64,000 nucleotides of DNA from Vanessa cardui (taxonomy: Eukaryota; Arthropoda; Insecta; Lepidoptera; Nymphalidae): contig NC_061124.1 in the NCBI RefSeq assembly GCF_905220365.1, positions 5,334,501 through 5,398,500 on the forward strand. Direction: 5' to 3'. The position numbers and the translations under genes were made by a program. The notes below the pieces were generated by a model. The model had not been told where the DNA came from and did not search any database. It saw nothing but the letters and a program-made list of their open reading frames with translations. The number at the start of each line of letters is the position of its first letter. Position 1 is the stretch's first letter. Below, one piece after another: positions 34,401 through 43,200 of the stretch.

Positions 34401-34931
34401 GCCACACCCATCACCTTTTCTCCATCCAACAACTGTATGTCTCCTAAGACATGAGTCTGAAATATCACATTTTATAAAATTCATATAATTCAAAACTTTG
34501 ATGCCAAGAAACAATTATTTAAATAACAACAAGTAGGTACAAGCCTTCAAAAGTTCATTTTGCTCTCTGTGGCTAAGTATACGATTCACGAATAAGCAAA
34601 TATGAATTGCGCGGTTTTTACTCATCGTGAATCTTATTTAAATAGATAATAATATAACAACACAACTATCCCGAGTAGTTGGTGAATACTAACAATTGAC
34701 GATCGGGCATTAAGCCCTACACATAATATTTTAAAGCTTCAGAAAATAGGTGCGCAACAGTTATAAAATTCAATAAGCATAAATTAATCCTTTTAGGAAA
34801 CTTACGGAATCTTGTCCGTGTTTAGAATTCAATGAACTTGATTTGGAGTCCGAATCCAATGAATCGGAACTAGCATTTTTAGAAAGAGAAAAATCTGAAT
34901 TTAACAGTTCTGAACTGTTGTGTTTATCCAT
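22023..34931 (-). CDS. mtm: Myotubularin-family phosphoinositide 3-phosphatase (MTMR2/MTM1 type)
   Basis: Twelve coding exons (minus): 34806-34931, 34268-34456, 33459-33533, 33197-33382, 32845-33060, 31532-31668, 30582-30707, 29232-29313, 27861-28031, 25125-25332, 23748-23965, 22023-22169, total 626 residues (human MTMR2 643). Myotubularins remove the 3-phosphate from PI3P and PI(3,5)P2 on endosomes. The Ser-rich N-terminus (1-42) precedes a GRAM/PH domain (about 43-145, GEKVMGVARDVTYLCPYSG). The phosphatase core has AAFRSRGRIPVLAWIHP, then VHCSDGWDRTAQLT with Cys391 and Arg397 of the CX5R loop intact, so it is predicted active. [20 protein letters not shown] and EKEWLSFGHKF are family hallmarks. 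The C-terminus (DPIYQRTRELVALRAQLEAA) is a short coiled coil, Ala-rich, lacking the PDZ-binding end of human MTMR2. The exon 10-11 junction needs a GC donor (see findings); all others are GT-AG. Confidence 0.96.
22452..23730 (+). mobile_element. Mariner transposon (defective, nearly full length)
   Basis: The inverted ends TAGGTTGGGGAAAAAGTC and GACTTTTTCC...CCCCAACCTA bound 1,279 bp; the right end carries a small duplication of TTTTTCCCCAAC. It contains one mariner transposase pseudogene (22633-23648). It lies in the last myotubularin intron, in the opposite orientation to the gene, with its right end 17 nt from the exon 11 donor. Confidence 0.9.
22633..23648 (+). pseudogene. Mariner transposase (DD34D), inactivated
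   Basis: Starts MSESKEEIRYILKFYYKKGK and ends near KVMEQNGTYIL, about 340 codons, the normal mariner length. The first catalytic Asp is in TGDEKWITYD, the second in VVFHHDN, and the third in MHPPYSPDLAPSDF. Two lesions are visible: an in-frame TAG at 22765-22767 where the family usually has Trp, and a small deletion causing a frame change just after HHDN (about 23362-23380). Low divergence otherwise suggests fairly recent death. Confidence 0.9.
24003..25100. repeat. Tandem array of about 200-bp units in myotubularin intron 10
   Basis: Three units starting at about 24003, 24211 and 24405 share ATATTACTAGTAAAACAAA, GAATGTCGAAACGTCTATCC, an ACACACATACATATATAC run, AAGGATCTCCAAAATTGATT and TAACCGACAATAATTGAAGT. 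A fourth, diverged unit (24972-25100) follows the MITE at 24636-24971, which interrupts the array. Confidence 0.85.
24636..24971 (+). mobile_element. MITE (TAGTACGACACAA family), copy 1
   Basis: 336 bp bounded by TAGTACGACACAA and TTGTGTCGTACTA; inverted similarity extends through GATGTCGCATCGG-like sequence (about 30 bp). TA on both sides (24634-24635, 24972-24973) fits a TA target duplication. No coding capacity. A second copy in inverse orientation is at 28300-28634. Confidence 0.85.
25370..25560. repeat. Compound (AC)n microsatellite / minisatellite
   Basis: An uninterrupted AC run of about 38 repeats (25370-25447), a 39-bp spacer, a second AC run of about 14 repeats (25484-25512), and a third spacer copy. 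The spacer (CAATATAGAAAAATAACGTC then AACGACCGCC) is repeated, so this is a tandem array of (AC)n plus spacer. On the coding strand the long TG tract begins 37 nt upstream of myotubularin exon 10. Cys/Val-rich reading frames here are artefacts. Confidence 0.95.
25575..25978. repeat. 68/71-bp minisatellite with an ABB-ABB higher-order pattern
   Basis: Units begin at GACTTCAGACGAATT at 25575, 25643, 25714, 25785, 25853 and 25924; spacings are 68, 71, 71, 68, 71. Units 1 and 4 share TTCGGTTAATTATTTAAAAT; the others have TTCGTTTAATT followed by a TTATTGAAAT form. Each unit contains the palindrome AAAACTAGTTTT. The last unit is interrupted by the MITE at 25979. Confidence 0.9.
25979..26513. mobile_element. 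TA-flanked MITE inserted in the minisatellite
   Basis: The left end CAGCCTGTTCGCGTTAAGAA and the right end TTCTTAACGCGAACAGACTA are inverted over about 48 bp with two differences. TA at 25977-25978 and 26514-26515 are the target copies; removing the element restores AAAACTAGTTTT of the minisatellite unit. 535 bp, no intact coding frame. Confidence 0.85.
26516..26690 (+). repeat. Partial copy of the inverted-arm repeat found at 28051-28243
   Basis: Shares CTCGAAACGTCGGGA-like, AATTAATATACGCGAT, TTTTATTTCAATGT and AATCGCGAAAATCTAAGACA blocks with the element at 28051-28243. Its left arm merges with the minisatellite, whose unit contains the same AAATAAAACTAGTTTTAACG sequence as the arm. Confidence 0.65.
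26709..26862 (-). repeat. Diverged family A copy
   Basis: Retains AATCAAAGTCAAAATCAAAA, TTTATTCAAAATGGAAGTG, CTACCACCAGCTCGGAA and GAACCGGCAAAAGAAACTCA. In myotubularin intron 9. Confidence 0.6.
27432..27779. repeat. 174-bp direct tandem duplication
   Basis: 27432-27605 and 27606-27779 are near-identical (both begin CACACAAAACAATTTATAT and end near AAATCGAC), differing at a few bases and in a TTA repeat count. In myotubularin intron 9, about 80 bp from the exon 9 donor. Confidence 0.9.
28051..28243. mobile_element. Short element with 49-bp perfect inverted arms and a 14-bp target duplication
   Basis: 28047-28095 and 28164-28212 are perfect reverse complements. The insert is flanked by 14-bp direct repeats AATTAGAAAGCATT (28037-28050, 28244-28257), a length usual for target-primed retroposition. 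The centre carries CCCGACGTTTCGAGCACTTT. It ends 19 nt upstream of myotubularin exon 9. Confidence 0.8.
28300..28634 (-). mobile_element. MITE (TAGTACGACACAA family), copy 2
   Basis: 335 bp, reverse orientation relative to 24636-24971, with the same TAGTACGACAC ends and TA target copies (28298-28299, 28635-28636). Shared internal blocks include TCGCGCCATTCGACGCTATT and CATATTCGCATGAGAA. In myotubularin intron 8. Confidence 0.85.
28690..28885 (+). repeat. SINE, 5'-truncated copy
   Basis: Carries the body and 3' part of the tRNA-derived SINE also seen at 6571: GGTGAAGGAAAACATCGTGA, TGCCACATGTGTATTCCACC, CCTTCTCCTCAAAGGGAGAG. The tRNA-like head is missing. Confidence 0.8.
29395..29640 (+). repeat. 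Family C (RTE-like) copy
   Basis: Shares AGTTACTCCT, GTCAAAATCGG, GAGATTAGCCGGAACAAA plus GACA repeats with 19325-19630. In myotubularin intron 7. Confidence 0.65.
29881..29940. repeat. Perfect hairpin, 26-bp arms, 8-nt loop
   Basis: 29881-29906 and 29915-29940 are exact reverse complements with loop ATAGCTCA. A weaker inverted pair lies just left at about 29835-29875. In myotubularin intron 7. Confidence 0.92.
30265..30573 (+). repeat. LINE 3' end (RTE/CR1-like) abutting myotubularin exon 7
   Basis: Contains CTTACGGAACCCTATTTTTT, TAGCCTATGTTATGC, AAAATCGGTCCAGTAGTTTT and the tail CTTTATAATATTAGTGTAGA, a 3' end common in lepidopteran DNA. The tail stops 8 nt from the exon 7 donor. Confidence 0.6.
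31031..31170. mobile_element. Possible MITE with imperfect inverted halves
   Basis: GCAAAAACGCTACTTGG and GGTGACGTCACTTGCCTGT are partly mirrored by ACAAGCAAGTGACTATGTCA and CAATCAGAAGCGTTTTGTGT. Similarity of the halves is moderate and the ends are not sharply defined. In myotubularin intron 6. Confidence 0.35.
31893..32135. mobile_element. hAT-like MITE
   Basis: 243 bp from CAGTGGCGTAGCTAGG to TAGCTACGCCCCTG with about 14-16 bp inverted ends. The flanking octamers TACGAGGG (31885-31892) and TCGAGGGG (32136-32143) resemble a decayed 8-bp target duplication, as expected for hAT. In myotubularin intron 5. Confidence 0.7.
32645..32776 (+). repeat. Family A copy with GATTT tail
   Basis: Sense-orientation copy (GAGTTTCTTGCCGTTTCTTC, TTCCGAAACGGTGGTAG, GACGATTCAAAAACGCTTC) ending in four TGATT-type pentamer repeats at about 32754-32776, which shows the 3' tail of the family. 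Confidence 0.7.
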
Positions 34932-35682
34932 GTCTTTCTTAAGTATTTATATTATTCATAGAACGCGATCGGATGCTAAGAAAATATGTTTACACTGTCA
35001 TTAGTAATTTATACAAAAATAGTATCAAATATGATAAATATAACAATGACAGACAGCAGACATTAGAAAATTATATATGACAACTATGACATTTACTAAA
35101 AAAGTTATGAATTGACAGCTTAGAAAAAGTGCTGTCACATGAAATAAATACATATCCCCATATGTATATAAGTTTAAGCTTAGAGTAGATAACGAACAAA
35201 GTTTCGGTTCAATTATATACTTTACTTTTCACATATAAAAAACATTACAGATGAATAATATGTTACTAAAATTTATTTAGAATAAATTACTTTAAACTAA
35301 AATAAAATTCTCTAAAACGTCTTTCGTCGCATGCGCTGCGGAAACTATTGATCATAGAACAAAAGTATGTCCTACAATATCAATATTTACAAAAAACTCC
35401 CCGATACCATATGTCCAACTATTACCGTTATTTCACATTAACTACTTTTTACATTTTAAAAATTAATAGAAATATCAACCATGTTAATACAAATTAGATG
35501 AAAGAATAAGTGTTTATTCTAACTATTTAGATATAAAGGTAATTCATATTACTTCTGGTTCTGTTTAAAATTTAAATTCTTATACAAATAATTCATATTG
35601 TTTTCGAGACTATTTCATTACTAAATAAGATTGACTAGACTAGACTAGACTAGACTTAGATACATCGTCATCATCATCATCA

Positions 35683-35795
35683 TCATCAGCTCGTTTTTAT
35701 CCACTGCTGGACATAGGCCTCTCCAAGTGCACGACACTGTGGTCTTTTTCCGGCTACTCGCATCCAGCTATCGCCGGCCGCCTTGCATAAATCGT
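35683..35795 (+). repeat. Interspersed repeat starting at a CAT trinucleotide run
   Basis: After a (CAT)n run, CCACTGCTGGACATAGGCCT, CTCCAAGTGCACGACACTG and ACTCGCATCCAGCTATCGCC follow; this is a sequence I recognise as abundant in lepidopteran genomes, probably a LINE 3' part. Confidence 0.55.
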
Positions 35796-35949
35796 CATTC
35801 TACCTTGCCTAAGGACGTTCTTAGATTACTTTTTTCAGTTGTTCAATTCGATTATTCCATTCAGTAGTTATTATGAGTTTAATAAGCCATTGTAACAGAA
35901 AAAAAAATCTTTCTCTCTTAAGATATAAGCGTTACTTGAATAAAAAAAA

Positions 35950-35977
35950 GCCCATGTGAAGACGGGACGGGCCGCTA
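35950..35977 (+). mobile_element. Helitron 3' end stub
   Basis: CCCATGTGAAGACGGGACGG followed by GCCGCTAG: a terminal hairpin and CTAG end like the fuller copies at 51432-51712, 52459-52691 and 59296-59556. Confidence 0.5.
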
Positions 35978-36486
35978 GTTATATTAGGAATATGCAGTAA
36001 TTTAAACGATACAACAAAGTCACTGGGACTTTGTACTATTGTTTAAGTTACAGTACAGTCAACTGAAAGTATGCTCTACTACATATTCACAATTCTAAAT
36101 AATGATTATATATTTATTATACATGACGTACATTTTAAGTGAACTGCCTCGTTATTCTATTCGATGCCACGAAAATGATTAAGTCATTTGCGTTATTGTC
36201 TATAAAAAAAGGAACCCTTATTATAGTAACCTGACCAAATCCAGACACTAGACCACAGCAGCACGTAAATACATATTGAAAAAATGTTAACTTGAACATT
36301 ATAATTTTTATGTAAATTAATATATTTTAACTGTATCGTGCATAAGAGAAAGTAAGTTATTGGTCCGATACATTTACAATTTAATGATTAAATAGTTCGT
36401 TTCTGTTATTTTGATACCATAGAAACGATGCTGATTATATTACACGATAAGAAACACCATAACTTGGTTATTGTTCGGGAAACAAG

Positions 36487-39400
36487 ATGATTCCAGTTGG
36501 TATAAGTCAAAGTACTTATCTCGCTTATAATAGTACAAAAGACATAGAAAAAGAAAGAAAGCTTAAGGCTGAAAATTTTGAATGGAATTTAAATCATCCA
36601 CAAACACTCGCACAAATATGTATTAAAAAATTAAGTGCAAATTGGACTGGTAAGTTACAATATTTACTTATTCTGTTTTTGCGTTTTTATTAATTAATGA
36701 TTAAAATTTCTCAAGGTTCACCAAAACTGAATGATTTTATTGCAAAAGACAGAGAATTCTTTTTACAAGTTTTAAAAACTGATATTCCGTTACAAATATT
36801 AGTAGACAATGTAAAAAACGATACATTTTGGAAAAGATGTTATTACTCAAAATGGACGGAATATCCTGTAGATGAAAATAAAAAACCTTGGATAAATATT
36901 TATATGGAACGACATTACGCAGACATTTTAGAGAAAATGAATCCAAGACAATATGACCCTGAAAAGGTGTAGTATATTAATTATCTTACATACAAACAAT
37001 TATATTTTTAAAAAATTGTGAAGACTATTTATTAAAATGAAAAAAAATACATAAAATGTTGTAAACTGTATATTTTTAAGTAATTAAGTAGTCTGGTATT
37101 GTCGCTTTTATTATGTTAATTTAATACTTATAGTGTTTTTATTTAACAAATATTATAGGTAAAAAAGCTGGTGAAACTCTGTGGGCCATATATACAATCA
37201 TTAACTTTAAGAAGTTTAGTACCTGCTGATATTCCAGATAACCGAAATTATTCGCCAGAAATGACAGGCTTAATCACTGGCCAAAGAGAAAATGTGAGCA
37301 AGTTACCAGTTCTAAATAGCGAAAGTACAACACGAGGTAACTTTTTTTTTAATTGCTGTTTTGAAAATATATATTTAATTGTATTACTAGTAATTTTCAG
37401 ATCATGTATCTCTACATGCTGCATTGGGCAGTTTAACTAATTTAAGTGAATTACATATAACATTTCAATTACGATGCATTGGCGTTGAATATCGTAGAGA
37501 CCAATTTCAATTTACGAATAACGATGCAAAAAATTTAGCACGTGGATTGCAGAGCTGCGATCAATTAAAAGTGCTTCGGTATGTTTTTAAAATTGTTTAA
37601 AAACAATATATAGAAAAAATATTATTCGTCCTTTTATTATTTCATACCGAATCTAATTTATTTGTATTTTAACAGAATCACCAGAAGTGATATGAATTGC
37701 CAAAGAGTAAAATATATTCTTCGTGGATTAATGGATAACAAAAAAATTGAAACCTTAGATTTCAGTCATTGCAAAATTGGTGATGATGGTGCATCGTCCA
37801 TTGCTAAATTTATTTCAAAAAAAGACAAATTACGAAATCTTATTTTAGCTGACAACATATTTGGTAAAGATTAATTAATTATTTATTTTATTAATGTATT
37901 ACTATTTTTAAAATAATAAAAAATAGAAATGTACAATAATTAGTAAAAATATATTTCTAAATTAGGTCCAGTCGGAATTGAAAACATATCACACGTTCTT
38001 AATCATACAAGTTGTGGCATACGAACGTTAGATTTAAGATTGAACAATAGACTCGGTTCAGAAGGAATTGCCCATGTGGCAGTTGCATTAGCAAGAGGAT
38101 GCAACTTAACAACGTGTGTATATATTTTTAAATTAAGATAACTCGTAACCAGATTTTTATGAATTATTAATTTATTTTATTTTCAGCTTAAATATTTCAG
38201 GTTGTGGGATAAAATCAACACCATTACAAAAACCTCCAGCTGGTGTATGGTCAGCTACGAATGCTGAAAATCCACCAACATGTGGAGATCTTTTGGCAAG
38301 AGCAATAGGTTTAGTAAAAACTCCCTTAAGAAGTCTAGATATTAGCGTAAATGATATTGGATCGGTAATTATCATATTCTGACTCCTCATTTTATGTGCC
38401 TTTATTTTTTAATAAGTATGGTTATCAACTTTTAGCCCAGTGATAGCATTTTATCGAATGCAATTGCTCTAAGTTATTTAATTGACATAAACTTAAAAAG
38501 ATCTGGAATGGGGTCAATGGCTATGGCAATTGCCGAATCAGCTGCAGCTGCCCAAAGATTGAGAAGAGAATCTGAAAAAGGTATAAGATTTAGAAGAAGC
38601 GCAGGTAGATTAGTGCAGGCAAGGCGAGTTGTTAAGGGCATGAATATTGGTAAGAAAATTTATAGCTATTTAAGCTTTTGTAATGTGTATTATAAATTTA
38701 CTTTATATTATATTGGATAGTAACTGCGATTATGAAAAAATATGATTGCAATTAACACCCAAATAATATAGTAAATAAAAAATAAATGTTTATTTTCATA
38801 GTATAGTATTTTATTATTGGCATGTTTTAGAAGAGAGATACTAGCGAGACTCTTAATGTATGGCAATAAAAGAACTGTTAAGTGACAAGTTTAATTCGTA
38901 ATTTTCAACAGAAGCAGACCCGCTATTGTTAGCCCAACAGTTGTCAGCAAGACCTTCAATCGTATCTGTTGCATCTGAGGAAGGAATTTTCAGTATGCAA
39001 ACACAGCCTCTACCTATTGATTTTGGTTTTGTTCCTTCTTTAAAGGTAATTTTATAAAATATCATTTTAGATTAATACATAAATAATAAGTATGGCAAGA
39101 CATTATTAAATGAAAAGTGTAAGCAGGTGACTAATATTGTTCATTTCTTAATAGAGTCCATTACCATCTTCACATAATTCATCTATTACCGGTCCGCCAA
39201 CATCCAGGAGATCAAGTCATCACGTCATATTAGAGCCTGTTCAGGTATTATTCTGTATTATATGCTATCGAAGAACACGTCATTAAATAATAATACACTA
39301 TCTTTATGATTTGGTATTGGTGTAAGTTTTTTATTGAATACAATTTTATAAAAAATATAATATTTAAAAATATTATTTTTTTTAGGAAATCTTACGAGCT

Positions 39401-39505
39401 ACGCTAGTACGTCGCCGATCTGATGGCTCTCTTCTTCAACCACGCGGTAATACTTCCGAACGACACATTAAAATATATGTTTCAAATGATACTTCCGAAA
39501 AGTAA
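36487..39505 (+). CDS. DRC5: Dynein regulatory complex subunit 5 / TCTE1-like LRR protein
   Basis: Eleven exons: 36487-36649, 36716-36966, 37159-37336, 37401-37578, 37676-37863, 37966-38113, 38187-38364, 38436-38649, 38912-39045, 39155-39244, 39386-39505; all GT-AG, in phase, 613 residues. DRC5 is part of the nexin-dynein regulatory complex that links doublet microtubules and regulates motility in cilia and sperm flagella. The N-terminal block has NDTFWKRCYYSKWTEY and NIYMERHYADILEK (residues 89-128), then VKLCGPYIQSLTLRSLVPAD, matching the conserved pre-LRR region of DRC5/TCTE1. Leucine-rich repeats of the ribonuclease-inhibitor type run from about 200 to 470 (IETLDFSHCKIGDDGASSIA, IRTLDLRLNNRLGSEGIAHV). 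The tail (about 475-613) is Arg/Ser-rich and absent from the shorter vertebrate proteins. The start is the first in-frame Met before the conserved block. Expression is expected in testis (inference). Confidence 0.88.
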
Positions 39506-40247
39506 AAATGGTAGTATTAAAAATTTAAAAATATAATATTGATAACTTAAAAATGAAAATAAAGACGAAGAAATATATAAGTTAAAGAAATATTCAAATA
39601 TACAAACATAAAACAATGCTTTCTGTTAGTCAACATATGAAAAATAATTAATTTAATATTAAATTAAAAATTAACGCAAGACGAACAGTTGTTTTTTTTA
39701 TACGACCAATGTATAACTAAAAAAAGAGTTTAAAATCAAAATAAAAAAGGCAAAAGAATATAGTTGATGCTAACTAAAATGATGTTTTCGTAAACAGAAT
39801 TCATTTGATTGAACAGTTGAATTAAAAAAATTGTATATATGTTCTCGTCTAACTTAAGGCAAATAAAATTTTAATACATTTAACCAAAACATTATTATTA
39901 CTATATAAAAAAAATATAAATAAAGTTGTTGATTATTTTCTAATAATTTAGTGAACGTAAATAATGGCAGCATAGTTAACAATGTATTACTGCCTTAAAA
40001 ATTTTTGCTTTTGTCTATGCTTGCTGTCAGTCTAATTCTTGCTTGTCAAGATAAAATATTTGTTTCGGGTCTGTAATCTGTGGTACGATCAGTCAGCCAT
40101 GTTTAGTGTTTGAAATGGTGGTGCCTCTATTTCTTTCGTGATAAAAATATTCAATTAGTGAAAGATTTTCGTTATTTTATTGTTAAACAAAGTGTTAGTG
40201 GGTTTTCAATGTTTTTTGTGAAAAGTGAGTGATAACCCGCCGTGACA
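39506..40247. other. Intergenic: DRC5 3' UTR and upstream/5' UTR of the F-BAR gene
   Basis: AATAAA at 39558-39563, 52 nt after the DRC5 stop, is a good poly(A) signal. Further right, TCAGT at 40089-40093 resembles an insect initiator and could mark the transcription start of the next gene; this is weak evidence. Confidence 0.45.
39558..39563 (+). terminator. DRC5 poly(A) signal
   Basis: AATAAA at a suitable distance after the stop codon; further AATAAA copies occur downstream (for example near 39864 and 39918). Confidence 0.55.
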
Positions 40248-40271
40248 ATGAACTGGGGTGTTGAGCTTTGG
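40248..40271 (+). CDS. Cip4: First coding exon of a CIP4/FBP17-family F-BAR protein (partial)
   Basis: ATG followed by seven codons gives MNWGVELW, then a strong donor GTAAGT. This matches the conserved start of the CIP4/FNBP1/FNBP1L family, which I recall as M-S/D-WGTELWDQ, with the exon ending in phase 0 after the Trp. These proteins bend membranes through the F-BAR domain and recruit WASP-type actin nucleators during endocytosis. The rest of the gene must lie beyond 64000, because no downstream exon with the expected DQF/Y continuation is visible. The identification rests on eight residues plus the splice donor, so it is tentative. Confidence 0.6.
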
Positions 40272-43200
40272 GTAAGTCTGTCTGCTACTGAATTAGCCAA
40301 GTTTTGTAATTTACAACATTTTTTCAACGGCCGCTGCTAATAAATTGTTAAAACGATTAAAATTAATTCGTATGTGTATACATTTCTGTTTCTTTTTTTT
40401 AATAATTTTTGTGTTAAATAGAAAGTTGATTAACTTTATATCATACTTCTTTACCTAGTAGGTAACTACGTATATTTAGACTAAGCACTTTCATGAACGT
40501 TACAAGTGGTTATTGTCCAAATATCCTAACGCAAAATTAAGCAATCCATTTTATTAAATATACACTTTCAGACACAACCATAAGTAAAGTCGGCATTAAT
40601 TCGGACCGACCTCAAGATCTCAACAAAAAGTGAAAAGTTTACTTTGAATATTCAAATATTTAAATTGCTTGTGTATTTCAGACAAAAATATGTTAATTAA
40701 TATATTACGGGTCTGAATATTAAAAAAGTAGAATCATTTTTAGAATGTGCACTAATGACATAATTTTTTGAAGTAATTTGTACACATATTATATCAAAAT
40801 TTAAATTAAATATATTATTCAACAGTTTAATTATACAGTAACACATAACATTTAATTTTAAATCATAAGTAATATTTTTCTCTTAGAAATTAGCTTAGTC
40901 TTACTTATATAATTTAATTTAATAACACTTTGACTCTTGATTATAATAAACTTAGGTAATTATTTAAATAAGGTTTTCAATTGTTTATTGAATTCAATGC
41001 TCAGAACACATATCACTAAAGATATATTTTATGTATTTTCCTTATAAAAATATAAATACCAGTTCTTACTGAATAAAAATAAAAGAATTTTGTCATGATA
41101 TCTATCTCTAGGAAATATTTCATTTTTAGCATTCTAAGTCACCTGAGCATCAAATCATAAACATCAAATGTTTTTTATTGTGTAATAAATAAGAAATTAT
41201 TCAATATACTATTTAAATCATAACATATTCTTTCAGAACATGCAATAATTGGTTAACACTCATTGAGGGCACTCAACAATTCATAAAAAATAAAAAGGCA
41301 ATTTGGATGATTTTGCAATAGTATTAAAATTTTAAGCTGTATAGTACATAATGATAGTATAAATACACTTAAAAATATTACTTTCTGTTATGTGTAGTTT
41401 CACCTGCGTTAAATGTTAGTGCTTGTGGTGTTACGAATAATACACAATCTTGCACAAATGGATCTTCGAATATGTGTTGTTTTTATTATTTCAAATGATT
41501 GTACGATAGACTACCCATTACCAAATTATAACAAAAAGAAATAAATAAACATTAGTTTTCAATGTAAATGTAGATTTGCATTGTAATGATACTTAACAAT
41601 ATTTATTTTGTATGTGCAAGATGTACGTTGGGATGGTAGTAATCAATTTCAATTCCATTCATAGAAATATTTAGGTCTATCTTCAAAACAATTAGAACAG
41701 AACTGTTTCATTATTCATTCATTGGTGAATGAAAACAATGATTAATAAGTGATCATTTGAAACAGTCTCTCTATAAATAGTAAATGTAAATAGTTGAATA
41801 TTAAACTGTTTATAAAGAAATCAATTAAAATCTAAACTTAAAATGTTTAAACTTTATCAATGAAACCATGAATCATAAGTGTGTATTTCATAATTGCAAA
41901 AAATAGATTCATGAATTAAAAACATTTATTTTTAATACATTAATTTCTTTTAAGCTGTTTTTTGCAGAATATTTTTTATAGCTAAGATTTATAATTTCAG
42001 TGAAATACAGCACTTTGTTTTTATTCTTTTTTTAGGTTCTTTCATCTAAAATATTTTAAAAAAATCACATTTGTTAAGTTGGGTAAATTTATTGTTAATT
42101 CATAATATTTTCGAATAAATCCATTATCCTGAAAACATTTTTTTTTTAAAGATGTTAATAATTAACATTTGCATAGGTAATTAAGCCAGAAAAAATTACA
42201 GTCAATTATTTAATTGCTTACAATTTTTTTGGCACACTTTTTTGAAATACACTAATTAATAACCTATAACAGTATTATAAGTAATCGCCCTTCTTCTACT
42301 TACGTTAACATGATTAGCTTATGACTTATAGCTCATAATATACAAAATGACAACATGCCTGTCTTGAAACAAGCAATCTTAAAGTGACATTTCTATGTCG
42401 ATCGGATTAGATTATTTCGCGAATCAGCAAAGAAGTAACAGAAATCTACAAAACAAATACTATGTGTAGAACGAAATGATATATTTTTCCTGTGAATTCG
42501 CCTACTTCAATATATTAGAAAAACATTCCTGGAAATAATAATAATGTCACTGAAATCGTCCCAATGTTTTAGCGATGTTCGGACGCGTAAACATGCTGCT
42601 CTACTAATTTATCTCAAATTCTATTTACATCGCTCCAATTAAAAACTCGACTTTTTGACTGTTTCAGGTCAATGCCCTTTTGTATGTGGTTGTTGTGTTT
42701 ATGAAATATTATAGAATAAGTAATGTTGCATTCATACTAAAAGTAGAGTGTGAATGGTCAGTTGGCAAGATGCAAGGCCGATTACTACGGCCAGTCCGCA
42801 TTCCTCATTCTACTTACTTGTTGTGAAATGAGCCTATCTGTTACCTATATGCCGTTAGATATAAATAACCTATCATTAAATAGTATGAAATGTAATACGG
42901 TAAATGCATAAACTTTTATTTACTGCACGCACGCGCAGCTGTGCACTTGTAAAGATTGAGAATACATTAGCGTAGATCGAAATAAAGTATGACGTAATCA
43001 CGGTCAGTACAACGCAGTTTTCGAAAACCGGTATAAAAAAAATAATATCACGTACATTTATTTTTTATCCTGTAACAATTAAAATTATTGCTCTGTTTGT
43101 TCGCTAACAATTAAATATTAAAAGCAGGTGTCACACAATTGAATTATCTTGGGCCGTCCGTGAACTAGTTCGCTTAGCGTTTTGTAACCGCGACCTGGAA

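Larger units (their letters stand above)
34932..36486. other. Divergent intergenic region between myotubularin and DRC5
   Basis: Both genes read outward from this 1.55-kb stretch, so it should hold both promoters; I see no clear core promoter motif. It also holds a short ACTAG/CTAGA tandem run (about 35630-35655), an interspersed repeat at 35683-35795 and a Helitron 3' stub at 35950-35977. Confidence 0.6.
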
